Source of the DNA: Cetobacterium somerae ATCC BAA-474
Lineage (GTDB): Bacteria > Fusobacteriota > Fusobacteriia > Fusobacteriales > Fusobacteriaceae
Reading direction: 5' to 3'
Assembly (NCBI RefSeq): GCF_000479045.1
Contig: NZ_KI518213.1
Location: 1 to 37,041, forward strand
DNA: 37,041 nt
Part shown: positions 8,408-16,982 of the stretch, piece by piece
Numbering within the stretch: position 1 is the stretch's first letter
Layout of the letters: each line of letters starts with the position of its first letter
Position numbers and translations under genes: made by a program
Notes under the pieces: generated by a model
What the model was told of the DNA's origin: nothing
The model's database searches: none
What the model saw: the letters and a program-made list of their open reading frames with translations, nothing else

Positions 8408-8818
8408 CTATTGTTTTTCTCTTGATTGTGATATTCTTTTTAACGATAACTCTCTAGCTTTCAAGTATTGATCTGTTGTTATATATTTTTGAACTTCTAT
8501 CTGATACTTCAGTCTATCCTTTATAATTTCAGCATCTAAAAGTCCAACCTTCTCTACTAATTCATTTAATTTTTCAAGATTTTTTTCTGTGCCATCCAAA
8601 ATATATTTATTAATTTCAATCTCTAATGCTTTTTTATCCAATGTTTTTAATTTATATTGAATACTAGCTTGTTCAATTATAACTTTAACTCTATCAATAT
8701 TATCTTGACTTACCCCTACAGCTTTGAAATCGTCATCTTTAACTATCCCTATTCCCGATGTTGCATAGGCTGATACACTAAATACAAGTATCAACAGTCC
8801 CATCACTATTTTTTTCAT
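8408..8818 (-). CDS. Small secreted helical protein of an ECF sigma cassette (possible Spy/ZraP/CnrX-like periplasmic sensor)
   Basis: The 136-residue product has a clear Sec signal (MKKIVMGLLILVFSVSAYA, cleavage expected after AYA) and a mature part that is almost all charged helix with no Cys or His. The final YITTDQYLKAREL resembles the helix of CpxP/Spy/ZraP-type periplasmic proteins, but I do not see a decisive motif, so the family call is tentative. The frame opens at GTG 8830, but GGAGG at 8823-8827 places the start at ATG 8818. It is last of three genes after a sigma factor and a one-span membrane protein, so a periplasmic sensing or chaperone role is likely. The lack of metal ligands argues against metal sensing. 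Confidence 0.6.
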   Translation of the reverse strand: MKKIVMGLLILVFSVSAYATSGIGIVKDDDFKAVGVSQDNIDRVKVIIEQASIQYKLKTLDKKALEIEINKYILDGTEKNLEKLNELVEKVGLLDAEIIKDRLKYQIEVQKYITTDQYLKARELSLKRISQSREKQ

Positions 8819-8829
8819 AAAATCCTCCA

Positions 8830-9156
8830 CTAAATTTGTAGATCTGTTACAAAAAGATTTTCAGTATTAAAATCTCTTTTGTTTATTTTTATTTCATCAG
8901 CTTGAAATAAATCATCGATTGTAAAACCAATCTCTTTTTTATCTGAAACTTTTCTTTGTAGCTCTCCACTTTCTAAAGCCACTAACTTCTCTGTAGGAGA
9001 AATATTTCTTTTAACTAAATCATAAGATGTCCCTGTAAAGACTCCAACTACAAAAAGAGACAAAGAAAAAAATGAGATTTTTTTATTTCTTTTCTTCTCC
9101 TCTTCTAGTAATGATTTATAAATATTCGCTCTTACTCTCTCTTTTGGAGATACCAT
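8830..9156 (-). CDS. Single-span membrane protein, putative anti-sigma factor
   Basis: The 108-residue product has a basic, charged N-terminal segment of about 27 residues, one hydrophobic span at about 28-45 (SFFSLSLFVVGVFTGT) and a C-terminal region expected in the periplasm. It has no zinc-binding anti-sigma motif (H-x3-C-x2-C). Its ATG immediately follows the sigma factor's TAA, with GGGAGG inside the sigma gene, so the two are translationally coupled. Size, topology and coupling fit a short membrane anti-sigma factor of the CnrY type. The function is inferred from context; the sequence itself matches no family I can name. Confidence 0.6.
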   Translation of the reverse strand: MVSPKERVRANIYKSLLEEEKKRNKKISFFSLSLFVVGVFTGTSYDLVKRNISPTEKLVALESGELQRKVSDKKEIGFTIDDLFQADEIKINKRDFNTENLFVTDLQI

Positions 9157-9609
9157 TTATATCACACCTCCCATGTCTTTAATTGCCTTGTAGTATATCG
9201 TTTTTACTGTTGATATATTCATTTCTTTCATATCTGCAATCTCCCTCAGTTTATAGCCGTATATATCTTTTAAAACAACTATCTCTCTCTCCTGGAAAGG
9301 TAGTTCTTTTAATTTCTCCTCTAAAAGGATTGGAATATTAAAGTCTTCATTACTTTCAACACTTAAAATCTCATCATTTAACTCTAGATTTAGCTTTTTC
9401 TTTCTAAAAAAATCATACGTTTTATTTATAGCAATTCTATAAATCCAAGTATAAATATTGCTCTCTTCTCTAAAGCCTTTAAGATTTTTATAAACACTAA
9501 TGAATACTTCTTGAGCTATGTCTTCGGCATCTTCGGCATTTTTTACTGTTGATAGTATTTTATAGTATATTCTATCAAAATACTCATTATATATCTGATC
9601 AAAATCCAT
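9157..9609 (-). CDS. ECF-type RNA polymerase sigma factor
   Basis: The 150-residue product holds sigma region 2 (NAEDAEDIAQEVFISVYKNL, about 24-43, then YTWIYRIAINKTYDFFR) and region 4 with its helix-turn-helix (LPFQEREIVVLKDIYGY and LREIADMKEMNISTVKT), with no region 1 or 3. This is the layout of extracytoplasmic-function sigma factors. ATG with GAGG seven bases upstream. It heads a sigma / membrane protein / secreted protein cassette and probably controls envelope genes, including its own promoter (see 9641-9667). I recall an envelope-stress sigma of this class in Fusobacterium; whether this is its orthologue needs a sequence comparison. Confidence 0.9.
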   Translation of the reverse strand: MDFDQIYNEYFDRIYYKILSTVKNAEDAEDIAQEVFISVYKNLKGFREESNIYTWIYRIAINKTYDFFRKKKLNLELNDEILSVESNEDFNIPILLEEKLKELPFQEREIVVLKDIYGYKLREIADMKEMNISTVKTIYYKAIKDMGGVI

Positions 9610-9640
9610 TTAAATACCTCATTATTTTAGCTTTATAATT

Positions 9641-9667
9641 TTAGACTACAAAATTCTTAAAAAAGTT
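9641..9667 (-). promoter_or_regulatory. Possible ECF-type promoter of the sigma cassette
   Basis: Minus-strand AACTT (9663-9667), 16 bases, then GTCTAA (9641-9646) resembles the sigma-E type GAACTT-N16-TCTAA arrangement. It lies about 32 bases before the sigma ATG and would allow autoregulation. AT-rich sequence makes chance matches likely, and transcription could also enter from ispG, since no hairpin separates them. Confidence 0.3.
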
Positions 9668-10717
9668 TTAATTAAAATCATCTTCGATTAATTTTTTTAA
9701 CTCTTTTAGAATATCCCCTTCATCAACCTTTTTAATTATCTCACCTTTTTTAAATAAAACTCCAACTCCTTTTCCACCCGCTACTCCATAGTCAGCTTCT
9801 TTAGCTTCTCCAGGTCCATTTACAACGCACCCCATAACGGCTATTTTTATTTTTTTATCTACTTTTTCAAACTCTTTTTCTACTTGATGTGCAAGTCCTA
9901 TCAAATCTATCTCAGTTCTTCCACAAGTTGGACAAGACACAATCTCTACACCAACCTCTTTTAGCCCTAAAACCTTTAATATCTCTTTTGCAACTTTAAT
10001 CTCTTCTACAGGGTCTTCTGTTAAAGAAACTCTAATTGTATCACCAATTCCATCAACTAATAAAGAACCTATTCCAATAGCTGATTTTATAGTTCCTTGA
10101 AATGCTGTGCCTGCTTCTGTAACACCTAAATGCAAAGGATAATTACACAACTTAGCTAGTTTTCTATAGGCTTCAACCATCATCTTTACATTACTCGATT
10201 TCAAAGAAATTATTATATCTGTAAAATTAAATTTTTCTAAAAGTCTCATGTGGTATAAAGCACTCTCTACCATTGCATCTGATGTTGGTTTTCCATATTT
10301 TTCCAATATTGTTTTTTCTAATGATCCTGAATTTACACCTATTCTAATCGGCACACCTTTTTCCATAGCTTTTTTTACTACAATTTCAACCTTTTCATCA
10401 CTACCTATATTCCCTGGATTAATTCTTAACTTATCAATTCCATTTTCTATAGCTAATAACGCTAATCTATAATCAAAATGTATATCAGCTACTAATGGTA
10501 TATCTATTTTCTCTTTTATTTCCTTTATTTTTTTCGCAGCTTCTTCTGTATTAACTGTAACTCTGACTAATTGACACCCTTCTTCTTGAAGCTTTTTTAT
10601 TTGATTAACTGTTTTTTCTACATCTGTTGTCGGAGTATTTGTCATCGATTGAATAATAATATCATTTCCACCACCAATCAATATATTTCCAACTTTTACA
10701 ACTTTAGAATCTCTCAT
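9668..10717 (-). CDS. ispG: 4-hydroxy-3-methylbut-2-en-1-yl diphosphate synthase (flavodoxin-type, IspG)
   Basis: Iron-sulfur enzyme of the MEP pathway converting MEcPP to HMBPP, the isoprenoid precursor. The 349 residues start with [19 protein letters not shown], have the TIM-barrel motifs [20 protein letters not shown] and LRINPGNIG, and end with the cluster-binding cysteines of [12 protein letters not shown] and [11 protein letters not shown]. This is the bacterial short form. ATG follows GAGAGGTG. It is set off from the upstream peptidase gene by a terminator, yet no clear promoter is visible in the 27 bases left, so readthrough may feed it. It supplies the substrates used by ispA elsewhere in the window. 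Confidence 0.95.
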   Translation of the reverse strand: MRDSKVVKVGNILIGGGNDIIIQSMTNTPTTDVEKTVNQIKKLQEEGCQLVRVTVNTEEAAKKIKEIKEKIDIPLVADIHFDYRLALLAIENGIDKLRINPGNIGSDEKVEIVVKKAMEKGVPIRIGVNSGSLEKTILEKYGKPTSDAMVESALYHMRLLEKFNFTDIIISLKSSNVKMMVEAYRKLAKLCNYPLHLGVTEAGTAFQGTIKSAIGIGSLLVDGIGDTIRVSLTEDPVEEIKVAKEILKVLGLKEVGVEIVSCPTCGRTEIDLIGLAHQVEKEFEKVDKKIKIAVMGCVVNGPGEAKEADYGVAGGKGVGVLFKKGEIIKKVDEGDILKELKKLIEDDFN

Positions 10718-10739
10718 TTTTCACCTCTCGTAAAATTTA

Positions 10740-10766
10740 AAAAAGCCCTAGTATAATCCTAGGGCT
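10740..10766 (-). terminator. Terminator after the LysM-M23 peptidase gene
   Basis: Arms AGCCCTAG (10744-10751) and CTAGGGCT (10759-10766) with a 7-base loop, followed on the minus strand by a T-run. The stem overlaps the stop codon (10765-10767) of the upstream gene. Confidence 0.85.
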
Positions 10767-11778
10767 ATCTAACTAAATAATTCATTGGATTATTAGCTTT
10801 TCCGTTCTTTCTAATTTCAAAATGTAAATGTGGTCCTGTTACTCTTCCTGACATTCCAGTTTTTCCTATAACTTGACCAGCTTTAACTCTATCACCTGTT
10901 TTTACATACATTTTATCTAGATGAGCTGATCTTGTTTCAAAACCATTGCCATGATTTATTTTAATTATTTTTCCATAACCTGTCATATATCCTGCAAAAA
11001 CAACTGTTCCATCCTTTGAAGCCATTAAAGGAACATACCTTGCTCTCATATCAACTCCTGCGTGCTGAATATATCTTTTTAAAACAGGATGGAATCTTTT
11101 ACCAAAAGGACTTGTCACTCCTGCCCATTTTACTGGCATTGTAAAATTTTTCTGTACGGTTGTTCTATTTACACTTCCACTACGAGTTAATCTTTTCAAA
11201 CTCTCTTCACTTGGATTATATATAAACAGCTCTTCTCCAACTCTTATATTATCATTTCTTAAATTATTATATTTTCTTAAATCATCTACATCTATTTTAT
11301 AAGCTAGTGCTATTTTAAAAAGGGAATCTCCTCTTCTAACTTTATAAAAAACACCATTAGATTTCACGATTTTTATTTTTTGTCCTGCTTTTAAATTATT
11401 GGAAATTCCTGGATTATTAGCCTTTAAAACCTCTAAAGATATTCCATTTTTATCTGCTATTCCACCTAAAGTATCTCCACTAGCGACTACATAACTTTCT
11501 AGCTTTGGGATTTCGTATGCTTGCTTTAAATCTAAATCTTCAAGAGGAACTCCTTCTATCGATTCATCTTCGCCTATTTTATACTCTTTTTCTATTGTAT
11601 AAAAATTGCCATCAACAAGTTCAAATCCACCACCATCTTCAACAGTAGTTGTCTCTGAATAATATTCTGTAAACTTTTTTAAATCTACTACTTCTGATTT
11701 ATAAGGTTTAAAAACTAATATTAACATAGCTATAAATGCTGCTATTATTATAGCAAATATTTTAAATATCTCTTTCAC
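10765..11778 (-). CDS. Membrane-anchored LysM / M23 (LytM) peptidoglycan endopeptidase
   Basis: Cell-wall hydrolase expected to cleave peptide cross-links. The 337 residues comprise an N-terminal signal-anchor (about 5-24), two LysM peptidoglycan-binding repeats (about 95-138 and 143-187) and an M23 domain from about 215. The zinc and catalytic residues are intact: His239 and Asp243 in HAGVDM, His286 in SAHLD, and HLH at 317-319. This contrasts with the degenerate LytM protein encoded at 32488-33576. It starts with GTG, overlapping the rho stop by one base (GGGGG upstream), so it is coupled to rho, and is followed by a terminator. Confidence 0.9.
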   Translation of the reverse strand: MKEIFKIFAIIIAAFIAMLILVFKPYKSEVVDLKKFTEYYSETTTVEDGGGFELVDGNFYTIEKEYKIGEDESIEGVPLEDLDLKQAYEIPKLESYVVASGDTLGGIADKNGISLEVLKANNPGISNNLKAGQKIKIVKSNGVFYKVRRGDSLFKIALAYKIDVDDLRKYNNLRNDNIRVGEELFIYNPSEESLKRLTRSGSVNRTTVQKNFTMPVKWAGVTSPFGKRFHPVLKRYIQHAGVDMRARYVPLMASKDGTVVFAGYMTGYGKIIKINHGNGFETRSAHLDKMYVKTGDRVKAGQVIGKTGMSGRVTGPHLHFEIRKNGKANNPMNYLVR

Positions 11779-13025
11779 TATTTCCCCCTTGCAAAAGACT
11801 TCTCATACATTTCTATAAGTTTATCATTGCTTTCAGTTGATGAAATAGTATCAATTAACTTTTTCGTTGCAGTAGCTTTATCTAAGGATGATAGATATCT
11901 TCTTATATTCCAAATAGAATCTAATTTCTTTTTCCCTATTAAAAGCTCCTCTTTTCTAGTTCCAGATTTTTGAATATCTATAGATGGGTATATTCTAAGT
12001 TCTGCTAAGTTTCTATCTAAATGTATATCTAAGTTACCTGTTCCTTTAAACTCCTCGTATATAACATCATCCATTTTACTTCCAGTATCGATTAAAGCTG
12101 TTGCTAAAATAGTTAAACTTCCACCATTTCTTATATTTCTTGCTGATCCAAAGAACTTCTTCGGATAGTATAAAGCGGTTGGATCAATTCCACCTGAAAT
12201 TAATTTTCCACTTGATGGTATTACTATATTATATGCTCTAGCTAATCTTGTTAAGGAATCCATCAAGATAACTATATTCTCACCATTTTCAATCTTTCTT
12301 TTCGCTCTTTCTAAAAGAGATTCAGTAACTTTTATATGATTTCTTGGATCATCATCAAAAGTAGAAGCATAAACTTGTGCCCCTTTTACAGTTTCTTTTA
12401 TATCTGTAACTTCCTCTGGTCTTTCATCTATTAAAAGAATCCAAACTTCTATGTCTTTATTATTCTCTATTATAGAGTTTGCGATATTGCTAATCAGTAC
12501 TGTTTTACCAGCTTTTGGTGGTGCTACTATTAACCCTCTTTGTCCTAATCCTATCGGTGCAATTAAATCTATTATTCTACCAGAGATATTTTTTGCATCT
12601 GTTTCTAATTTTAACTGTTCTGTTGGATAAGCAGGTATTAACTCATCAAATGGTATTCTTGACTCAGCCTCTTGAATACTTCCATTATTTATTAAAAGAA
12701 CTTTTCTAAGTCCATAGTTATTTTCACCTTGAACAGCTTCTCTTACTTCACCTAATACAAAATCTTCAGTCCTTAATTTAAATTTTCTTATTTGTGAAGC
12801 TGATACATAGACATCTTTTTCAACATTTGTATTTCTCAAAAAACCATATCCATCAGCCATTACTTCAAGATTTCCCCAAGCTAAATGCATACCTTCTTTA
12901 GCATCTATTGCCTCATTTATTAATTCTACAATCTCTGCTTTTTTAGTTCTACTTGAATAATCAATATCCATTTGTCTAGCAATCTCTTGTAACTCTTTTA
13001 GCAAAAAATTTTCTAACTTCTCCAT
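11778..13025 (-). CDS. rho: Transcription termination factor Rho
   Basis: Hexameric RNA-dependent ATPase that ends transcription. The 415 residues show the N-terminal helical segment ([10 protein letters not shown]), the cold-shock-like RNA-binding fold (GYGFLR, 59-64; [11 protein letters not shown]), Walker A APPKAGKT (168-175), Walker [17 protein letters not shown] and the [16 protein letters not shown] segment. It lacks the long basic insert found in some high-GC Rho proteins. It lies 16 bases after miaB. Confidence 0.96.
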   Translation of the reverse strand: MEKLENFLLKELQEIARQMDIDYSSRTKKAEIVELINEAIDAKEGMHLAWGNLEVMADGYGFLRNTNVEKDVYVSASQIRKFKLRTEDFVLGEVREAVQGENNYGLRKVLLINNGSIQEAESRIPFDELIPAYPTEQLKLETDAKNISGRIIDLIAPIGLGQRGLIVAPPKAGKTVLISNIANSIIENNKDIEVWILLIDERPEEVTDIKETVKGAQVYASTFDDDPRNHIKVTESLLERAKRKIENGENIVILMDSLTRLARAYNIVIPSSGKLISGGIDPTALYYPKKFFGSARNIRNGGSLTILATALIDTGSKMDDVIYEEFKGTGNLDIHLDRNLAELRIYPSIDIQKSGTRKEELLIGKKKLDSIWNIRRYLSSLDKATATKKLIDTISSTESNDKLIEMYEKSFARGK

Positions 13026-13041
13026 TGTACCTCCAAGGTTA

Positions 13042-14352
13042 CTAGTCTACTATCTCTCCGTATAGCGACCATGTTTTACACTCATTTATTTTTACATTAA
13101 CAAATGTTCCTTCTAACTCTTTATCTCCTGCAAACAAAACAACTTTATTAGTTGATGTTCTTCCTGTTAGAACTTCTTCATTTTTTCTGCTTGGCCCTTC
13201 AACTAAAACTCTTTCTACTTTTCCTTTATAGCTATCACTTGCTTCTTTTGATTTTCTATTTTGTAAATCTATTAGTCTTTGAAGTCTTTCTTTCTTCACT
13301 TCTTGATCTAATTGACCATCCATTTTTGCTGCAGCTGTACCTTTTCTAGGTGAATACATAAACATAAATGAAGTTTCAAATCCAATTTTATCTACAACAT
13401 CTAAAGTATCTAAGAAATCTTCCTCTGTTTCATGTGGGAATCCTACTATTATATCCGCTGTTAATGCTACTCCTGGAATTTTTGATTTTATTTTTTCAGC
13501 TAACTCTATATACTGCTCTTTAGTATATTTTCTATTCATTAACTTAAGTATTCTTGATGACCCTGACTGTAGTGGTAAATGTAAACATCTTGCAACTTTC
13601 TCGTTTCTAGCTATAACATCAATTACATCATCTCCAAAATCTTTTGGATGTGGTGAAACAAATCTAACTAAAAATTCTCCATCTATTTTACAAATTTCCT
13701 CTAATAATACTGCAAAATTCTCTCCAGTTTCTAAGTCATTTCCATATGAGTTTACATTTTGACCTAGCAACATAATTTCTCTATATCCTTTTTCCACAAA
13801 AACTTTAACTTCATCTAAAATTTGAGGCATTGGAACAGATCTTTCTCTTCCTCTTACGTAAGGAACTATACAATAAGTACAGAAATTATTACATCCATAT
13901 GTTATTGGAATTGATGCTGTTTTTTTAGAATCAAACTCTGCATCTAATCTTGGTGGTAAGTCATCTTCATCACCTGTATAAATAACATGTTTAAAATCTC
14001 CTGATTCTATTTTCTCAATTGCTGTTGGAATTTTTCCAATATTTTGATTTCCCATTACAATATCTATTACTGGGAATTTTTTAGCTAACTCTTCTCCTTG
14101 CTCTTGAGCAAAACAACCTGTTATTCCTATGATTGTTCCTCTCTCCTCTTTAACAGCCATTAACTCTCCAAGTTTTCCATAAATTTGAGTAGCTGCTCCC
14201 TCTCTTACTGTACAAGTATTTAAAAATACTGCATCTGCTTCTGATACATCTTCAATTACATTATATCCCATATTTTGTAAGATACTCTTTATTTTTGCAC
14301 TTTCGTTGACATTCATTTGACAACCGTATGTTATTATTACTGCATTTTTCAA
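13042..14352 (-). CDS. miaB: tRNA-2-methylthio-N6-dimethylallyladenosine synthase MiaB
   Basis: Radical SAM methylthiotransferase acting on i6A37 of tRNA. In 436 residues it has the N-terminal cluster cysteines Cys11 (YGCQMN), Cys47 (NTCTVRE) and Cys80 (TGCFAQE), the radical SAM motif CNNFCTYC (154-161), the tail of which reads [10 protein letters not shown], and a C-terminal TRAM domain. The start is TTG at 14352, fixed by GGAGG seven bases upstream; there is no in-frame ATG before the essential Cys11. It heads miaB-rho-peptidase from a clear promoter. Confidence 0.95.
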   Translation of the reverse strand: MKNAVIITYGCQMNVNESAKIKSILQNMGYNVIEDVSEADAVFLNTCTVREGAATQIYGKLGELMAVKEERGTIIGITGCFAQEQGEELAKKFPVIDIVMGNQNIGKIPTAIEKIESGDFKHVIYTGDEDDLPPRLDAEFDSKKTASIPITYGCNNFCTYCIVPYVRGRERSVPMPQILDEVKVFVEKGYREIMLLGQNVNSYGNDLETGENFAVLLEEICKIDGEFLVRFVSPHPKDFGDDVIDVIARNEKVARCLHLPLQSGSSRILKLMNRKYTKEQYIELAEKIKSKIPGVALTADIIVGFPHETEEDFLDTLDVVDKIGFETSFMFMYSPRKGTAAAKMDGQLDQEVKKERLQRLIDLQNRKSKEASDSYKGKVERVLVEGPSRKNEEVLTGRTSTNKVVLFAGDKELEGTFVNVKINECKTWSLYGEIVD

Positions 14353-14400
14353 TTTTTTTCCTCCAAATTTTTAACAAATTACTACCTAAACATGTTAAAA

Positions 14401-14430
14401 ATTATACCATAGTAGTACAACTTTTATCAA
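14401..14430 (-). promoter_or_regulatory. Promoter of the miaB-rho operon
   Basis: Minus-strand TTGATA (14425-14430), 18-base spacer, TATAAT (14401-14406) with a TG extension just before the -10 (TGGTATAAT). It lies about 50 bases before the miaB start codon. Confidence 0.8.
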
Positions 14431-14448
14431 TAATTCTTTAGCTAAACA

Positions 14449-15102
14449 TTATTTAAATATATCTTTAGCTTCTAAATACCATAATAATAAATCTATATTC
14501 TCCATAGGAATATCTATCTCTTTACAATATTCTTTTAATTTCTCCTCTATCTCTTTGTATAACTTAGGAGTCACTGTTTTAGGAACTTCTTTTATCACAT
14601 CTAAAGCCGCTAGATTTTTTAAAATATGTCTATCTAAAATTGCTAATTCTTGACCAAAACCAACATTTCTTAAAAAATGACTAGCTTCTTTATATGACAT
14701 TCCTCTTATATTTTTTACAATCCACTCTCTCATTTCAAATGCTGAATTAAATGTTGAAAAAAAATCTTTTGTTATAAATTTCCCATTCTCATCTGTCATT
14801 TGCTTTCTAAGTATATAAAGATTTTTAGCTTTAGTTCTATTAAAACGAACAATATTTAAAAATGGAAGCATCTCCTCTTCACTTCCTGTAAATAAAAGCT
14901 TATTATCTCTTAACTCACTTATTGCTTTCCATGCATTTCTAGCTTTAGATTGTGGAGTTAAAATACAAAAAGCCAATTCACAAAAGATATCTTTATTGTC
15001 TCCATCTCTCCATATTTTTCTATACTCATCTAATCTTTCTTCTATTCTACTTCTTATATTTTCATATATTTTTTGTACTTCATAAAAATAGGCATTCTTC
15101 AT
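14449..15102 (-). CDS. ogg: Ogg2-type 8-oxoguanine DNA glycosylase / AP lyase
   Basis: Base-excision repair enzyme that removes 8-oxoguanine and nicks the abasic site. The 217-residue product fits the compact Ogg2 family first known from archaea: ILTPQSKARNAWKAI (about 47-61), the helix-hairpin-helix motif with candidate catalytic Lys138 (IRGMSYKEASHFLRNVGF) and Asp157 (LAILDRHIL), and the short LLLWYLEAKDIFK tail. Both catalytic residues are present. ATG with AGGAGG upstream and its own extended -10 promoter. It is apparently monocistronic, but I see no hairpin between it and the miaB promoter. Confidence 0.88.
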   Translation of the reverse strand: MKNAYFYEVQKIYENIRSRIEERLDEYRKIWRDGDNKDIFCELAFCILTPQSKARNAWKAISELRDNKLLFTGSEEEMLPFLNIVRFNRTKAKNLYILRKQMTDENGKFITKDFFSTFNSAFEMREWIVKNIRGMSYKEASHFLRNVGFGQELAILDRHILKNLAALDVIKEVPKTVTPKLYKEIEEKLKEYCKEIDIPMENIDLLLWYLEAKDIFK

Positions 15103-15134
15103 AAAACATACCTCCTAAAATTATTCGTACTTTA

Positions 15135-15143
15135 ATTTTACCA
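15135..15143 (-). promoter_or_regulatory. Extended -10 promoter of the ogg gene
   Basis: Minus-strand TGGTAAAAT (TG extension plus -10 TAAAAT), with TGTAAA 17 bases further upstream as a weak -35. It lies about 33 bases before the ATG. Confidence 0.5.
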
Positions 15144-15171
15144 CATTTTTACAACTCTTTACATCTGTTTT

Positions 15172-15216
15172 TAAAAAAATAGGATAAAGCTATTTTTAGC
15201 TTTATCCTATTTTTTA
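15172..15216. terminator. Strong bidirectional hairpin after the SNF2-partner gene
   Basis: Arms AGGATAAAGCTA (15181-15192) and TAGCTTTATCCT (15197-15208) pair perfectly around a TTTT loop and are extended by A/T pairs with T-runs on both strands. It ends the minus-strand helicase operon; the stop codon at 15214-15216 lies in the flanking T-run. Confidence 0.9.
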
Positions 15217-16974
15217 TAAGTTCACAAAGTATCCATATTCTTTAAATAAACCTGATACTTCGTCTAAATTTTCCTTTTTTACCATTATGTGAAGATCTTC
15301 ACCTTTTAAGATTAATGGTTTGAATCTTTTATCCTTTGTTATTGCTGATAATAACTCTTTATCGTTTTTTAGTTTTAAAACTTTATAATCAGGAACATGT
15401 GTAATTAACTCTGTTTTTTCAATAACATCTCCAAAAAATCTATTCCAATTCATTGGTAAATCATTAGTTATTTTTTCTTTAAACTCTTGTATCTTACCAT
15501 GGACCTCATTTAAATTTTCCAAACCTTTTGTCAAAGTCTCTTCAGATATTTTAAATTTATTTGGTGCTATTTTATTACCAAGTTTTTCTAAAGTCATCAT
15601 TCTAAGAGGACTTTCACCTATAACAGTAACAATTAATCTATCTTCATCTAAAACAATTTTTCCTTCATCCTCTAAAACTTTAAAATCATATGTTAACACT
15701 CTATCAAATATATATCTACCTAATTCTGTAAATTTAACATACTTTATTCCATCATATTTACTTAAATATCCGTTTTTTAAATATAATGAATTTGCTGATG
15801 ATGGTTTTTCATAGCAAATCTCTAAAACTCCCAATGATGCTAAGATAAAAAATACTGATTTTACAAATGGTTCAACAACATAGGCTAAATACTTATCATA
15901 TCCTACTATTTTTGTTCTCTCATAGTTTGCTTCATTAATATATAATGTTGCGAAAGCTGATTCTAAATCGATTATTTCTATAAACTCATCTCTATAAAGT
16001 ATACTTTTTATTATATTATCTATAGACACAAATCCATCATCTGGAAATTCTGATAAAATTTTACTTATTGTTGCTAATCCTCTTTTTATTTCATCATTCG
16101 ATTTACCTACATTTTTTATACCCTTTAAATAATTTAAATAAAGGCTTATATATGTATTATCTTCGCTTTTTATGATGCTTCCATCTAAAAATCCTTTTAC
16201 TATAGCTTTCAAGTTGCTTGATCTTATAAATTCATCATTTAAATATTCATCTTTAAAAAGAAACAAAAATAATCCCATTGTTTCTGTTTTTAAAAACTCT
16301 AAATCTTTTATTCCTTCATAATACTCATGAATATTGCAATATTTTTTCATATTATTTTTTGATTCTTTTAATAGCTTTCCACTACTTGAAAGTTGCATTT
16401 TTCCATCTTTAAAGAAAGAATAATACTTTCTTAAATTTTCTTGTATTTTTTCTTCGTTATTCTCTCTAAATTCACAATCACAATTTCCAACTTTATAAAT
16501 ATAATACTCTTTTGGCTTATTCATAAATTGTCTCATAACTCTTACTATGTCATTGTTTAACGTTAAGTATTCTCCTCTTTTTGTATCTCCGTTTTTAGTA
16601 AAAAATAGGAACTCATCTTTTAACTCTGATTTTATATTGTACCCTTCCTCATCTTTTAAATAAATATCCCTATCTTTTATTTTAAATTTACCTTTCCAAG
16701 CTATACATTCAAATATCTCTTGAACTTCTTTTGGTAATGAAGAAAAAATACCTTTAAATACCTCTTCTTTTGAATACATTTGTTCCATCAGTTCTAAAAA
16801 TGTTTGTTTATTTGTAGATTCTGATATTAAAGAAATTTCAAATAATCCTAAATTACTTCCAATGTACCCTTCAGCTATCCAATCTAAGAAATATCTTTTA
16901 AAGATTTTAAAAAGAATCTCTTTTGAATAGCTTTCATTTAAAGCTTTTCTAAATCTATCTCTACTTATTCCCAT
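15214..16974 (-). CDS. Uncharacterised 586-residue protein paired with the SNF2 helicase
   Basis: I do not recognise a definite family. The product is soluble (no signal peptide or spans), rich in Lys/Glu and largely helical, with several stretches that look like winged-helix or similar folds. The last 140 residues (LIVTVIGESPLRMMTLEKLG onward, ending in LFKEYGYFVNL) vaguely resemble the C-terminal module of XPB/Ssl2-type helicase-associated proteins; this is a weak impression only. A Cys pair (NCDCEF) sits at about 183-185. The ATG is 8 bases after the stop of the SNF2 gene, behind GGAG, and a strong terminator follows, so the two genes form a dedicated operon. A role as partner or adaptor of the helicase is inferred. 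Confidence 0.6.
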   Translation of the reverse strand: MGISRDRFRKALNESYSKEILFKIFKRYFLDWIAEGYIGSNLGLFEISLISESTNKQTFLELMEQMYSKEEVFKGIFSSLPKEVQEIFECIAWKGKFKIKDRDIYLKDEEGYNIKSELKDEFLFFTKNGDTKRGEYLTLNNDIVRVMRQFMNKPKEYYIYKVGNCDCEFRENNEEKIQENLRKYYSFFKDGKMQLSSSGKLLKESKNNMKKYCNIHEYYEGIKDLEFLKTETMGLFLFLFKDEYLNDEFIRSSNLKAIVKGFLDGSIIKSEDNTYISLYLNYLKGIKNVGKSNDEIKRGLATISKILSEFPDDGFVSIDNIIKSILYRDEFIEIIDLESAFATLYINEANYERTKIVGYDKYLAYVVEPFVKSVFFILASLGVLEICYEKPSSANSLYLKNGYLSKYDGIKYVKFTELGRYIFDRVLTYDFKVLEDEGKIVLDEDRLIVTVIGESPLRMMTLEKLGNKIAPNKFKISEETLTKGLENLNEVHGKIQEFKEKITNDLPMNWNRFFGDVIEKTELITHVPDYKVLKLKNDKELLSAITKDKRFKPLILKGEDLHIMVKKENLDEVSGLFKEYGYFVNL

Positions 16975-16982
16975 ACCATCTC

